Shown piece after piece: positions 1 to 7,428 of a DNA stretch of 29,130 nucleotides. A program made the position numbers and the translations under genes. The stretch is from assembly GCA_037968835.1 (NCBI GenBank), contig JBBKWG010000101.1, positions 1 to 29,130 of the forward strand, written 5' to 3'. The stretch comes from JBBKWG01 sp037968835 (GTDB lineage: Bacteria > Pseudomonadota > Alphaproteobacteria > Rhodobacterales > Rhodobacteraceae). The notes beneath the pieces were generated by a model. It saw only the letters and a program-made list of their open reading frames with translations. It did not search any database and was not told the DNA's origin. Numbering within the stretch: position 1 is the stretch's first letter; each line of letters starts with the position of its first letter.

Positions 1-219
1 GCCAACGTGGCCGAGGCGTTCGACGCGCTCTACCACCTTGAGCGAGCCGCAAAGACGCTTCTGCTGGCCTATTCCACCGGCAAGGAACTCAATGTGATGT
101 CCGATGACCTGGCCGAAGAAGTGGCGCAGGAATGGGAGGTCTACAAGGACGCCGAACAAGCGCACTTTTCCGAGATGAAACGGATCCTCGACCGCGAAGA
201 ACCAGACTACAAGGATTGA
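1..219 (+). CDS. Class II aldolase/adducin family protein, C-terminal fragment
   Basis: The reading frame is open from the first base of the window and ends at TGA 217-219, so only the last 72 codons are present and the start lies outside. The fragment opens with NVAEAFDALYHLERAA, which matches the stretch that follows the conserved 'NHG' segment in class II aldolase/adducin proteins. It ends with HFSEMKRILDREEPDY, a common C-terminal pattern in that family. These are metal-dependent cytosolic enzymes acting on sugar phosphates or other hydroxy-carbonyl compounds, and the substrate cannot be read from this piece. The gene points toward hydA, 83 bases downstream, but a repeat-like hairpin lies between them, so co-transcription is uncertain. 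The active-site histidines would be upstream of the window. Confidence 0.6.
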   Translation, partial: ANVAEAFDALYHLERAAKTLLLAYSTGKELNVMSDDLAEEVAQEWEVYKDAEQAHFSEMKRILDREEPDYKD

Positions 220-220
220 T

Positions 221-270
221 CGGGGGCGCTGCCCCCATGCCCCCGGAGTATCTCAACCAAGAAGAAAACC
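221..270. repeat. Rhodobacteraceae-type GC-rich intergenic palindromic repeat
   Basis: GGGGGC (222-227), a three-base loop and GCCCCC (231-236) form a short hairpin. It is followed by CCCCCGGAGTAT and then AAGAAGAAAA. From memory, the order G5C hairpin, CCCCGGAGTAT and AAGAAGAA recurs between genes in many Rhodobacteraceae genomes, so I read this as one copy of a dispersed REP-like element. No second copy was noticed in this window. It could alternatively be a weak terminator for the upstream aldolase-like gene, but there is no U-tract directly after the stem. Confidence 0.45.
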
Positions 271-302
271 CGGGTTCAACAGGAAGATACGGAGAGAAAT
301 TC

Positions 303-1757
303 ATGAGCACTGTCATCAGGAACGGTACGATCGTGACCGCCGATCTGACATATCAGGCTGACGTTCTGATCGAGGATGGCCGGATTTCCGAAATCGGCAA
401 AGGCCTGAAGGGCGACGAGGTTCTGGATGCGACCGGCTGTTATGTCATGCCGGGCGGGATCGACCCGCATACGCATCTGGAAATGCCGTTCATGGGCACG
501 TTCTCAACCGACGATTTCGAATCCGGCACCCGCGCCGCGCTTGCCGGCGGCACGACCATGATTGTCGATTTCGCGCTGCCCGCCCCCGATATGGGTCCGC
601 TACAGGCGCTGGAACAGTGGCACAACAAATCGGGCCGGGCGACCTGCGATTATTCCTATCACATGGCAATCACGTGGTGGGGCGAGCAGGTCTTCAACGA
701 GATGGAGACCGTCGTAAAAGAGAAAGGCATAAACACTTTCAAGCACTTCATGGCCTACAAGGGCGCGCTGATGGTGAACGACGACGAGATGTTCGCATCG
801 TTCCAGCGCTGCGCCGAACTGGGTGCGCTGCCGCTGGTTCACGCCGAAAATGGCGATATCGTCGCGGACCTGCAGGCGCGTCTGCTGGCCGCGGGCAACA
901 ACGGCCCCGAGGCTCACGCCTATTCGCGCCCCCCCGAAGTCGAGGGCGAGGCGACGAACCGCGCGATCATGATCGCCGACATGGCGGGGGTTCCGCTTTA
1001 CGTCGTGCACACCAGTTGCGAGGAAAGCCACGAGGCGATCCGGCGCGCACGGATGCAGGGCAAGCGGGTCTACGGAGAGCCACTGATCCAGCATCTGACC
1101 CTGGACGAAAGCGAGTATTTCAACAAGGACTGGGACCATGCGGCAAGGCGGGTGATGTCGCCGCCCTTCCGCAACAAGAAACATCAGGACAGCTTGTGGG
1201 CCGGGTTGCAGTCCGGATCGCTGTCCGTCGTCGCGACCGATCATTGTGCCTTCACGACCGAGCAAAAACGCTCTGGCGTCGGCGATTTCACCAAGATCCC
1301 GAACGGCACCGGCGGGCTTGAGGACCGGATGCCGATGCTCTGGACGCATGGCGTGGCGACCGGGCGGCTAACCCCGAACGAATTCGTCGCTGTGACATCA
1401 ACGAACATCGCCAAGATATTGAATTGCTACCCGAAAAAAGGTGCCATCCTTGTAGGGGCGGATGCTGACATCGTGGTATGGGATCCGAAGAAATCGAAGA
1501 CGATCAGCGCGAAATCGCAGCAATCGGCGATCGACTACAACGTATTCGAAGGCAAGGAAGTGACGGGTCTTCCTCGCTTCACGCTGACGCGCGGCAAGGT
1601 CGCTGTTCACGACGGCGAGATCAGAACTGAGGAGGGCCACGGTGAATTCGTTGCTCGAGAGCCGTTCCAGGCCGTCAACAAGGCGCTGAGCACGTGGAAG
1701 GAATTGACGGCCCCACGCAAGGTCGAGCGAACCGGCATCCCGGCGAGCGGAGTATGA
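303..1757 (+). CDS. hydA: Dihydropyrimidinase (D-hydantoinase)
   Basis: This cytosolic amidohydrolase opens the ring of 5,6-dihydrouracil or dihydrothymine to the N-carbamoyl beta-amino acid, the second step of reductive pyrimidine breakdown. The 484-residue length is normal for the family. The binuclear metal site is visible: H56 and H58 in DPHTHLEMPF, the lysine to be carboxylated K153 in AYKGALMV, H180 in LVHAENGD, H236 in VVHTSCEES and D313 in ATDHCAF. The start at 303 is preceded by a GGAGAG ribosome site and gives MSTVIRNGTIV, the usual N-terminus; the frame is open further upstream but those residues fit nothing. The stop overlaps the start of the ABC ATPase gene (ATGA), so hydA and the transporter are one operon. 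An allantoinase is less likely given the ATDHCAF segment. Confidence 0.95.
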   Translation: MSTVIRNGTIVTADLTYQADVLIEDGRISEIGKGLKGDEVLDATGCYVMPGGIDPHTHLEMPFMGTFSTDDFESGTRAALAGGTTMIVDFALPAPDMGPLQALEQWHNKSGRATCDYSYHMAITWWGEQVFNEMETVVKEKGINTFKHFMAYKGALMVNDDEMFASFQRCAELGALPLVHAENGDIVADLQARLLAAGNNGPEAHAYSRPPEVEGEATNRAIMIADMAGVPLYVVHTSCEESHEAIRRARMQGKRVYGEPLIQHLTLDESEYFNKDWDHAARRVMSPPFRNKKHQDSLWAGLQSGSLSVVATDHCAFTTEQKRSGVGDFTKIPNGTGGLEDRMPMLWTHGVATGRLTPNEFVAVTSTNIAKILNCYPKKGAILVGADADIVVWDPKKSKTISAKSQQSAIDYNVFEGKEVTGLPRFTLTRGKVAVHDGEIRTEEGHGEFVAREPFQAVNKALSTWKELTAPRKVERTGIPASGV

Positions 1758-2584
1758 TGGAAAGCCCAGTCGGCGAGTCGGAGCGAATAGTAAAGAGCGC
1801 GACGCAAGCTGCTGTGATTGCGGCTGAAAATCTGTCTCTGACGTTTGAGACGGGTGACGGGCCGGTCCACGCGTTGAAAGATGTAAGCCTGTCGGTCGCG
1901 CCGGGTGAGTTCGTCAGTTTTATCGGCCCTTCGGGATGCGGAAAGACCACGTTGCTGAGGGCGATTGCGGCGTTGGAGACGCCAACTTCCGGAAGCTTGC
2001 GGGTCAACGGAATGTCGCCTGACGAAGCGCGAAAGGCGCGGGCCTACGGCTATGTCTTTCAGGCTGCGGGTCTATATCCGTGGCGCACCATTGCGGGCAA
2101 CATTCGCCTGCCGCTGGAGATCATGGGATACTCCCGCGCCGACATGAAAGAACGGGTGAACGGCGTGCTGGAACTCGTTGATCTGGCAGGGTTCGGCAAG
2201 AAATATCCATGGCAGTTATCGGGCGGAATGCAGCAGCGCGCGTCTATTGCGCGCGCGCTTGCGTTCGATGCCGACATTCTGCTGATGGACGAGCCATTCG
2301 GGGCGCTGGATGAAATCGTGCGCGACCGCTTGAACGAGGAATTGCTGAGCCTCTGGAGCCGGACGCAAAAGACCATCGGCTTCGTGACCCATTCGATCCC
2401 CGAGGCGGTGTATCTGTCGACCAAGATCGTCGTCATGTCGCCGCGCCCGGGCCGCATCACCGATGTGATCGACAGCCCTCTGCCGAAAGTGCGGCCGCTT
2501 GATATTCGCGATTCTCCCGAGTTCATCGAGGTCGCGCACCGGGTGCGCGAGGGCCTGAGGGCCGGGCACGGGGACGAAGTTTGA
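1754..2584 (+). CDS. ABC transporter ATP-binding protein (SsuB/TauB/ThiZ class)
   Basis: A 276-residue nucleotide-binding subunit that powers import through the two following permeases at the inner membrane. It has Walker A GPSGCGKTT (about residues 58-66), a Q-loop in YVFQAAGLYPW, signature LSGGMQQRASIARAL, Walker B ILLMDEPFGALDE and the switch histidine in FVTHS. This arrangement is typical of importers for nitrate, sulfonates, taurine and pyrimidine-type compounds. The start ATG 1754 overlaps the hydA stop; a second ATG follows at once at 1757 and cannot be excluded. The stop is overlapped by the TTG start of the next gene. Linkage to hydA suggests a pyrimidine, hydantoin or similar substrate, which is inference. 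Confidence 0.9.
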   Translation: MMESPVGESERIVKSATQAAVIAAENLSLTFETGDGPVHALKDVSLSVAPGEFVSFIGPSGCGKTTLLRAIAALETPTSGSLRVNGMSPDEARKARAYGYVFQAAGLYPWRTIAGNIRLPLEIMGYSRADMKERVNGVLELVDLAGFGKKYPWQLSGGMQQRASIARALAFDADILLMDEPFGALDEIVRDRLNEELLSLWSRTQKTIGFVTHSIPEAVYLSTKIVVMSPRPGRITDVIDSPLPKVRPLDIRDSPEFIEVAHRVREGLRAGHGDEV

Positions 2585-3576
2585 GCGACACTCCGATCTC
2601 TGCGCCCGGCGCGGCGATTGGGCGTTCGGGTCGCGTCGCAATGTCGCTCCATGGCTTGCGCGGTGCCTTGCTTCCCATCCTTACAGTCGTCGCGGCGATC
2701 ATCGCGCTCTGGTATCTGGCGGCTGTTCCGATGAACATGAAGAGCGCGCTTGATCAGGCCGAGCGGGCAGGTGTGTCGGTCTCGCCCGACACTGGGGTGG
2801 CGCGGCGCAAGTTGTCTGGCATCACGCTGGCCCTCCGAAATCCCGGCGTAATTCCCAATACATTGGAAATGGACCGGCCCTTGTTGCCCTCGCCACATCA
2901 GGTCGTCATCGAACTTTACAATACGGTGATCGACAAGAACGTCACGTCCAAACGCAGCTTGGTTTATCATGCGTGGATCACGATGTCGGCGACGCTTTTG
3001 GGGTTCGCGATCGGCACGACCCTGGGGATCGTTCTGGCGGTCGGGATCGTCCACAACCGCGCGATGGATATGAGCGTGATGCCCTGGGCCATCGCCAGTC
3101 AGACGATTCCCATCCTCGCAATCGCACCGATGATTATCGTGGTGCTGAATTCGATCGGTATCCAGGGTCTGGTGCCCAAGGCGATGATCTCGGCCTATCT
3201 CAGCTTTTTCCCCGTGGTCGTGGGAATGGTGACAGGGTTGCGCTCGCCGACCGCGATGCAACTCGACCAGATGAAAACATGGAGCGCCAGCAAGGCTCAG
3301 ACGTTCTGGCGTCTGAGGTTGCCGGCGTCGATGCCGTATCTGTTCACATCGCTGAAAATCGGGGCCGCCGCGTCGCTGGTCGGCGCTATCGTGGGAGAAT
3401 TGCCGACTGGCGCGCAGGGCGGTCTGGGTGCGCGATTGCTGAGCGGTAGTTATTATGGACAGACGGTGCAGATTTGGGCGGCTCTGTTCATGGCGGCAAT
3501 TTGTGCCGCGGTGCTGGTCGGCCTGATAGGGCTGGCGCAACGAATGATGCTGGCGCGCATGGGATTTGGACGGTGA
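2581..3576 (+). CDS. ABC transporter permease 1 (BPD_transp_1, SsuC/ThiX class)
   Basis: A 331-residue integral membrane permease. An N-terminal membrane segment (about residues 30-50, LPILTVVAAIIALWYLA) is followed by an unusually long soluble stretch of some 70 residues. The usual helices of the family come next, with an EAA-type loop ASKAQTFWRLRLPASMPYLFTSLK that contacts the ATPase. The start is a TTG overlapping the stop of the ATPase gene (TTGA), giving MSDTPISAPG; no better ATG lies nearby and translational coupling is likely. The stop overlaps the GTG of the second permease. It probably forms a heterodimer with the next gene product. Confidence 0.88.
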   Translation: MSDTPISAPGAAIGRSGRVAMSLHGLRGALLPILTVVAAIIALWYLAAVPMNMKSALDQAERAGVSVSPDTGVARRKLSGITLALRNPGVIPNTLEMDRPLLPSPHQVVIELYNTVIDKNVTSKRSLVYHAWITMSATLLGFAIGTTLGIVLAVGIVHNRAMDMSVMPWAIASQTIPILAIAPMIIVVLNSIGIQGLVPKAMISAYLSFFPVVVGMVTGLRSPTAMQLDQMKTWSASKAQTFWRLRLPASMPYLFTSLKIGAAASLVGAIVGELPTGAQGGLGARLLSGSYYGQTVQIWAALFMAAICAAVLVGLIGLAQRMMLARMGFGR

Positions 3577-4520
3577 GCGTGGTCGCGCGTCATTTCGGGG
3601 TCTGGACGGCGCTAGGGATCGTCGTGTCGGCTCTGATTGCAACGGGCCTTCTAGGTCTGGCAAGCGCGGACGGCGCGATGGGACTGATCGCTGCGGGTTT
3701 GTTCGCCATTCTCGGCTGGCAGTTGATCGGTGTGATCGCCAGTTACTTCGCCGACGTGCCAGGAGCGCGGGTAATGTCGGCGGCACTGCTGGGACTGATC
3801 GGGCTATTCGTCTGGGAGATGGTCGTGAGCGCATTGAATGTGCCGTTGGTCATCCTGCCGGCACCCTCGGTCATCGCTGCGCGTATCGCGCGTGAAATTC
3901 CGATCCTGTGGGCGGACTTCCAACAGACGTTCGTCAAAGGGGCGCTCAGCGGCTATGTGATCGGCTGTCTGGCGGCATTCCTGATCGCGATTGCCATTGA
4001 TCGCTCGGCATTTCTGCAAAAGGGCCTGTTGCCGGTCGGGAATTTCGTGGCCGCATTGCCGATTGTCGGTACCGCGCCAATTCTCGTCATGTGGTTCGGG
4101 TTCGACTGGCAATCGAAGGCCGCCGTCGTTGTGGTCATGGTGTTTTTCCCGATGCTGGTGAACACGGTGCAAGGACTTCGCGAGGCGTCCGTGATGCAGG
4201 CCGATCTCATGCGGACCTATGCTGCGGGATATTGGCAAACGCTGTTCAAACTGCGGCTTCCGGCGGCGATGCCCTTCGTCTTCAACGGGCTCAAGATCTC
4301 ATCGACATTAGCGCTTATCGGCGCGATCGTCGCCGAGTTTTTCGGCTCGCCAGTGCTGGGCATGGGATTTCGTATCTCGACTTCCGTCGGGCAATTGGCG
4401 CTTGATATGGTGTGGGCCGAGATCGCAGTAGCTGCTTTGGCAGGGTCGCTGTTTTATGGCACAGTGGCGCTCATTGAACGGGCGATGACCTTCTGGCATC
4501 CATCGCAGAGAAAAACGTAA
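3573..4520 (+). CDS. ABC transporter permease 2 (BPD_transp_1, SsuC/ThiX class)
   Basis: A 315-residue permease paralogous to the preceding one. It has several hydrophobic segments and an EAA-type loop YAAGYWQTLFKLRLPAAMP before a conserved FNGLKISSTLALIGAIVAEFF stretch. The start chosen is GTG 3573, which overlaps the previous stop (GTGA) exactly as the other junctions of this operon do. The open frame extends upstream to 3474, but that part is a shadow of permease 1. The gene is followed after 20 bases by the binding-protein gene with its own strong ribosome site. Confidence 0.88.
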   Translation: MSVVARHFGVWTALGIVVSALIATGLLGLASADGAMGLIAAGLFAILGWQLIGVIASYFADVPGARVMSAALLGLIGLFVWEMVVSALNVPLVILPAPSVIAARIAREIPILWADFQQTFVKGALSGYVIGCLAAFLIAIAIDRSAFLQKGLLPVGNFVAALPIVGTAPILVMWFGFDWQSKAAVVVVMVFFPMLVNTVQGLREASVMQADLMRTYAAGYWQTLFKLRLPAAMPFVFNGLKISSTLALIGAIVAEFFGSPVLGMGFRISTSVGQLALDMVWAEIAVAALAGSLFYGTVALIERAMTFWHPSQRKT

Positions 4521-4540
4521 AACAAAGGGGAGTAAGACAC

Positions 4541-5533
4541 ATGAAACATCTGATCGCGGGTGCTTTTGCACTTGGCCTGAGCGCGGGCGTGGCAAATGCC
4601 GCCGCCCACACAAACGACGTGACGCTGCAGTTGCAGTGGGTCACGCAGGCCCAGTTCGCCGGCTACTACGTCGCGCTCGACAAGGGCTTCTATGAGGAAG
4701 AAGGGCTGAACGTCACGATCAAGCCGGGAGGTCCCGATATTGCACCGCCCCAAGTGCTTGCCGGTGGCGGCGCGGACGTCATGCTGAACTGGATGCCATC
4801 GGCGCTGGCCGCGCGCGAAAAGGGTCTGCCGGTCGTCAACATCGCGCAACCGTTCAAGACATCCGGGCTGATGCTGACTTGCTGGAAAGACACCGGCATC
4901 CAAAGTCCTGCTGATTTCAAAGGCAAGACCATCGGGGTCTGGTTCTTCGGCAACGAGTATCCGTTTTTGTCGTGGATGAGCCAGGAAGGGATCTCGACCG
5001 ACGGCGGTGCCGATGGCGTGACGGTGCTGAAGCAGGGCTTCAACGTCGATCCACTTTTGCAGCGGCAGGCCGATTGCATCTCGACGATGACTTACAACGA
5101 ATACGGTCAGGTACTGGATGCCGGGGTGTCCGAGGACGAGCTTGTGACCTTCAAGTACGAGGATCAGGGCGTCGCGACGCTGGAAGACGGCATGTATGTG
5201 CTGGAGGAAAACCTTGCCGATCCGGTCTTCAAGGACAAGATGGTGCGGTTCGTGCGCGCGTCGATGAAGGGCTGGAAGTATGCCGAGGAGAACCCGGAAG
5301 AAGCCGCCGATATCGTCCTTGAGAACGACGAGACCGGGGCCCAGACCGAGGCGCATCAGAAGCGCATGATGGGCGAGATCGCAAAGCTGACGGCGGGCTC
5401 CAACGGATCGCTGGACGAGGCCGACTTCAACCGCACGGTCGAGACGCTGCTGGCCGGTGGTTCGGACCCGGTGATCACGAAGGCGCCGGAAGGTGCGTGG
5501 ACTCATGAAATCACGGATGAAGCGCTGAACTGA
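4541..5533 (+). CDS. ABC transporter substrate-binding protein (NMT1/THI5-like)
   Basis: A 330-residue periplasmic binding protein of the NMT1/THI5 superfamily, which binds pyrimidine-like and related ligands. A cleavable signal peptide is plain: MKHLIAGAFALGLSAGVANA followed by AHTND. The mature start VTLQLQWVTQAQFAGYYVALDKGFYEEEGLNV is the hallmark of the family, and GGADVMLNWMPSALAAREKG follows. A strong GGGGAG ribosome site lies 10-15 bases before ATG 4541, consistent with higher expression of the binding protein than of the membrane subunits. It is the last gene of the hydA operon and is followed by a strong hairpin terminator. The ligand is not determined by sequence; a pyrimidine or hydantoin is the contextual guess. 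Confidence 0.9.
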   Translation: MKHLIAGAFALGLSAGVANAAAHTNDVTLQLQWVTQAQFAGYYVALDKGFYEEEGLNVTIKPGGPDIAPPQVLAGGGADVMLNWMPSALAAREKGLPVVNIAQPFKTSGLMLTCWKDTGIQSPADFKGKTIGVWFFGNEYPFLSWMSQEGISTDGGADGVTVLKQGFNVDPLLQRQADCISTMTYNEYGQVLDAGVSEDELVTFKYEDQGVATLEDGMYVLEENLADPVFKDKMVRFVRASMKGWKYAEENPEEAADIVLENDETGAQTEAHQKRMMGEIAKLTAGSNGSLDEADFNRTVETLLAGGSDPVITKAPEGAWTHEITDEALN

Positions 5534-5582
5534 CGATCTGAAGGGATGTCCAAGGCTGGGGCATTCCATTCACCTTTCGGAT

Positions 5583-5610
5583 AAGGGCGCGCGGATTTCC
5601 GCGCGCCCTT
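5583..5610 (+). terminator. Intrinsic terminator of the hydA-ABC operon
   Basis: A perfect 13-bp stem, AAGGGCGCGCGGA (5583-5595) pairing with 5598-5610 around a two-base TT centre, ends in TTT 49-77 bases after the stop of the binding-protein gene. The true loop would open to four bases or more by giving up the innermost pairs. The U-run is short, but the stem strength and position make a terminator the obvious reading. Confidence 0.8.
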
Positions 5611-5855
5611 TGAACATTCTCGGCGGAAATGTGGTTCTGTGGTCCCGCTTTACCCTTTTGCGCATCGAGGGGGCTTGAGTGGCGACGCCATGTGGATAAT
5701 TGTCGGAGCCGCGAGCACGGGGACAACCCGGGCCGAGGCAGGACGAGAGAGCAAACAAATGGCAGAAGTTATCCGGCTGGCCCTTCGCGGGCCAAGCTAC
5801 CGGCGTCAGGCAATTGCAGCCTGGCGGAACTGGTGGCGCAAGGCTGTATGAAATG
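5611..5855. other. Mostly non-coding gap between the hydA operon and the PRC-barrel gene
   Basis: Between the two terminators no gene of recognised family is seen on either strand. The stretch holds an extended -10-like TGTGGATAAT (5691-5700) without a matching -35, one 30-codon open frame listed separately, and a small hairpin TGGCCC/GGGCCA (5778-5783 with 5789-5794) around TTCGC. The longer open frames here have no recognisable protein. Confidence 0.5.
5760..5851 (+). CDS. Possible 30-residue cationic, tryptophan-rich small protein
   Basis: ATG 5760 opens a short frame ending at TGA 5849-5851. The peptide starts MAEVIRLALRG and ends AAWRNWWRKAV. It is strongly basic (several Arg and Lys), has three Trp close together near the C-terminus and could form an amphipathic helix. 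A weak purine-rich stretch GGACGAGAG lies 12-20 bases upstream. A -10-like GATAAT at 5695 could serve as promoter but has no clear -35. Nothing is recognised by family. The case for coding rests on composition and position alone, so chance is quite possible. Confidence 0.25.
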
Positions 5856-5859
5856 AATT

Positions 5860-5884
5860 GGGCCGCCCTGGAAAGGGGCGGCCC
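5860..5884 (-). terminator. Terminator-like hairpin of the PRC-barrel gene
   Basis: GGGCCGCCC (5860-5868) pairs perfectly with GGGCGGCCC (5876-5884) across a 7-base loop. It lies 37 bases beyond the stop of the leftward PRC-barrel gene. On the minus strand the stem is followed by AATTCATTTCAT, a T-rich but interrupted tail. Confidence 0.7.
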
Positions 5885-5920
5885 GTTACCAATTACTTGG
5901 ACAGTCGTGGAACAGTTAGA

Positions 5921-7147
5921 TTACATGTTTGCCTGAGCGCGCAGTGTCGTGTCGTCGGCCAGCGGCTCGAGCATTGCCGGATCGTACTCCGCCATGCCTT
6001 TCAGTTCTTCTTCGGTATAGCCCTCGGCGATGAACTTTTCGCCGTCCCAGGACAGGTTGGCCAGGTCAAGCGCAACGTCATGTTCGCCAAGACCAAGGAA
6101 GCCACCGATGCCGACAACGGCAACCAGTTTGTTGTTGTGCATGCCTAGATCATCGACTTCGCCAATGATGTTGCCATCGGCGCTCGCGACCTGCTTGCCC
6201 TCCAACTCGTTGATTTCCCAGTCGGAGATTTCAGCGAATTCAGCATCAATCTTCTGGAACCAATCCGAAGTGGATTCGGCAGCGTTGTTGGCTGTCTGTT
6301 CGGCATTGGCTACGGCATCGTCCACCGCGTTTTCGGTTTCTTCAGTCACCTGAGCAAGATCCTCGGTCTGCTCTTCAACCTGCTCGTCGATGTTTTCAGC
6401 CATCTGCTCGGTGTCAGCGGCAGCGCCCTCAACAGCGTCCGCGGTCGCGTCTGCTGCCTCTGCAACTTCCTGCGTGCCTTCTTCGACGGCGGCATCGGCT
6501 TCTGCAGCAAGCTCCTCAGCTTCTTGCTCTACTTCGCCTTCAGCGTTTTCAGCCATTTCTTCGGCTGCACTGTCGTCGGTTTCAAGTTGAGTTGCAGCCA
6601 TGTCCGGATTCGCATCCGACGCCGCTTCCATGCCATTGCGTAGGCGCAATGTGTCTTCGGGGTTCAGCGCAAGCTGCTCCAGCTCTTCGGTATATTCCGG
6701 CATTGCCTTGAGTTCTTCAGCGGTGAACGGAACGATGAGCATGTCGCCATTGTAAGTCAGATCGCTGAGGCTCAGCGCAACTTCGTGCTCGCCCATGCCA
6801 AGGAAACCGCCGACGCCGACGACTGCTTTCAGTTCGTCCTGCATCAGAACGAAATTATCGACTTCACCGACATCATCACCGCCTTCAGTGACAACGTTCA
6901 TGCCGATCAATTCCGCGATCTGACGGTCGGCAATGTCGCCGTAGCGTGCGTCGAGATCTTCGTTCCAACCTGGCGCATAGGGATTGGCAGCCACGTTTGT
7001 GTCAGCTCCGACCTCTGCATTGGTATCGGCAGTGATTTCGGTATCGGTCTCAAGTGTCGTACCGGTGGTGGCTGTCTGTGCGAAAGCCGCGCCCGACGCG
7101 ATGGTCAGTGCCGCAACGCTGGTGAGAAGTTTCGATTTGATAGTCAT
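5921..7147 (-). CDS. Secreted acidic protein with two PRC-barrel domains
   Basis: A 408-residue protein with a Sec signal peptide (MTIKSKLLTSVAALTIASGAAFAQ). Two PRC-barrel modules sit at about residues 72-150 and 305-390; they share the near-identical core VVGVGGFLGMGEHEVAL / VVGIGGFLGLGEHDVAL. Between them lies about 130 residues made almost only of Ala, Glu, Asp, Gln, Thr and Val, likely a long acidic helix or coiled coil. PRC-barrels are small beta-barrels found in photosynthetic reaction centre H subunit, RimM and many stress-linked envelope proteins, so the role here is unknown but periplasmic. ATG 7147 has a GGAGGA ribosome site. A candidate EcfG-type promoter is listed upstream. The gene stands alone between two terminators. 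Confidence 0.85.
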   Translation of the reverse strand: MTIKSKLLTSVAALTIASGAAFAQTATTGTTLETDTEITADTNAEVGADTNVAANPYAPGWNEDLDARYGDIADRQIAELIGMNVVTEGGDDVGEVDNFVLMQDELKAVVGVGGFLGMGEHEVALSLSDLTYNGDMLIVPFTAEELKAMPEYTEELEQLALNPEDTLRLRNGMEAASDANPDMAATQLETDDSAAEEMAENAEGEVEQEAEELAAEADAAVEEGTQEVAEAADATADAVEGAAADTEQMAENIDEQVEEQTEDLAQVTEETENAVDDAVANAEQTANNAAESTSDWFQKIDAEFAEISDWEINELEGKQVASADGNIIGEVDDLGMHNNKLVAVVGIGGFLGLGEHDVALDLANLSWDGEKFIAEGYTEEELKGMAEYDPAMLEPLADDTTLRAQANM

Positions 7148-7180
7148 AACGCGTCCTCCTTGACGGTGTTCTGGTGCCTC

Positions 7181-7206
7181 AACACCCTTGGCCGCCCATA
7201 CGTTCC
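7181..7206 (-). promoter_or_regulatory. Candidate EcfG (general stress) promoter for the PRC-barrel gene
   Basis: On the minus strand GGAAC (7202-7206) is followed after 17 bases by TGTT (7181-7184), close to the alphaproteobacterial EcfG consensus GGAAC-N16/17-CGTT. It would start transcription roughly 25-30 bases before the PRC-barrel start codon. The last box differs from consensus in one base. Motifs this short occur by chance, so this is a suggestion supported by position. Confidence 0.35.
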
Positions 7207-7229
7207 ACCTTTGTCGCCAAAAAGTTTCG

Positions 7230-7255
7230 GGAACCGGAAGGCCCAGCTACGCGTT
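7230..7255 (+). promoter_or_regulatory. EcfG-like motif on the plus strand with no gene downstream
   Basis: GGAAC (7230-7234), 17 bases and CGTT (7252-7255) match the EcfG consensus exactly. It faces right, toward the acsA 3' end, where no plausible gene starts. If active it would give an antisense or small RNA overlapping the end of acsA. Chance is a serious alternative. Confidence 0.25.
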
Positions 7256-7383
7256 AGTTAAACAATTGTTTTTAATATATTTTAACTTAGGATAATGATT
7301 TACGAGAGGGCTCTGGCCGGAAATTCCCAAGAGTTACTCGAGGATGGTGGCGCAAGGCGCTGCGCTGCATCGGAAAATGCGAA

Positions 7384-7404
7384 AGCGCCCGACGAGCAGG
7401 CGCT
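7384..7404 (-). terminator. Probable terminator hairpin downstream of acsA
   Basis: AGCGCC (7384-7389) and GGCGCT (7399-7404) form a 6-bp stem with a 9-base loop, 25 bases beyond the acsA stop. On the minus strand it is followed by TTCGCATTTTC. The stem is short and the T-run interrupted, so this is a modest candidate. Confidence 0.45.
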
Positions 7405-7428
7405 ACGCTTCGGTCGTCGCGAGGCTTG

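Noticed and set aside
600..1349. Open frames on both strands inside hydA.
   Set aside because: hydA has all metal ligands in its own frame; the others lack any motif.
2059..3834. A 591-residue minus-strand frame across the ABC ATPase and permease genes.
   Set aside because: Runs antisense through several well-supported genes; Arg/Ser/His-rich shadow translation.
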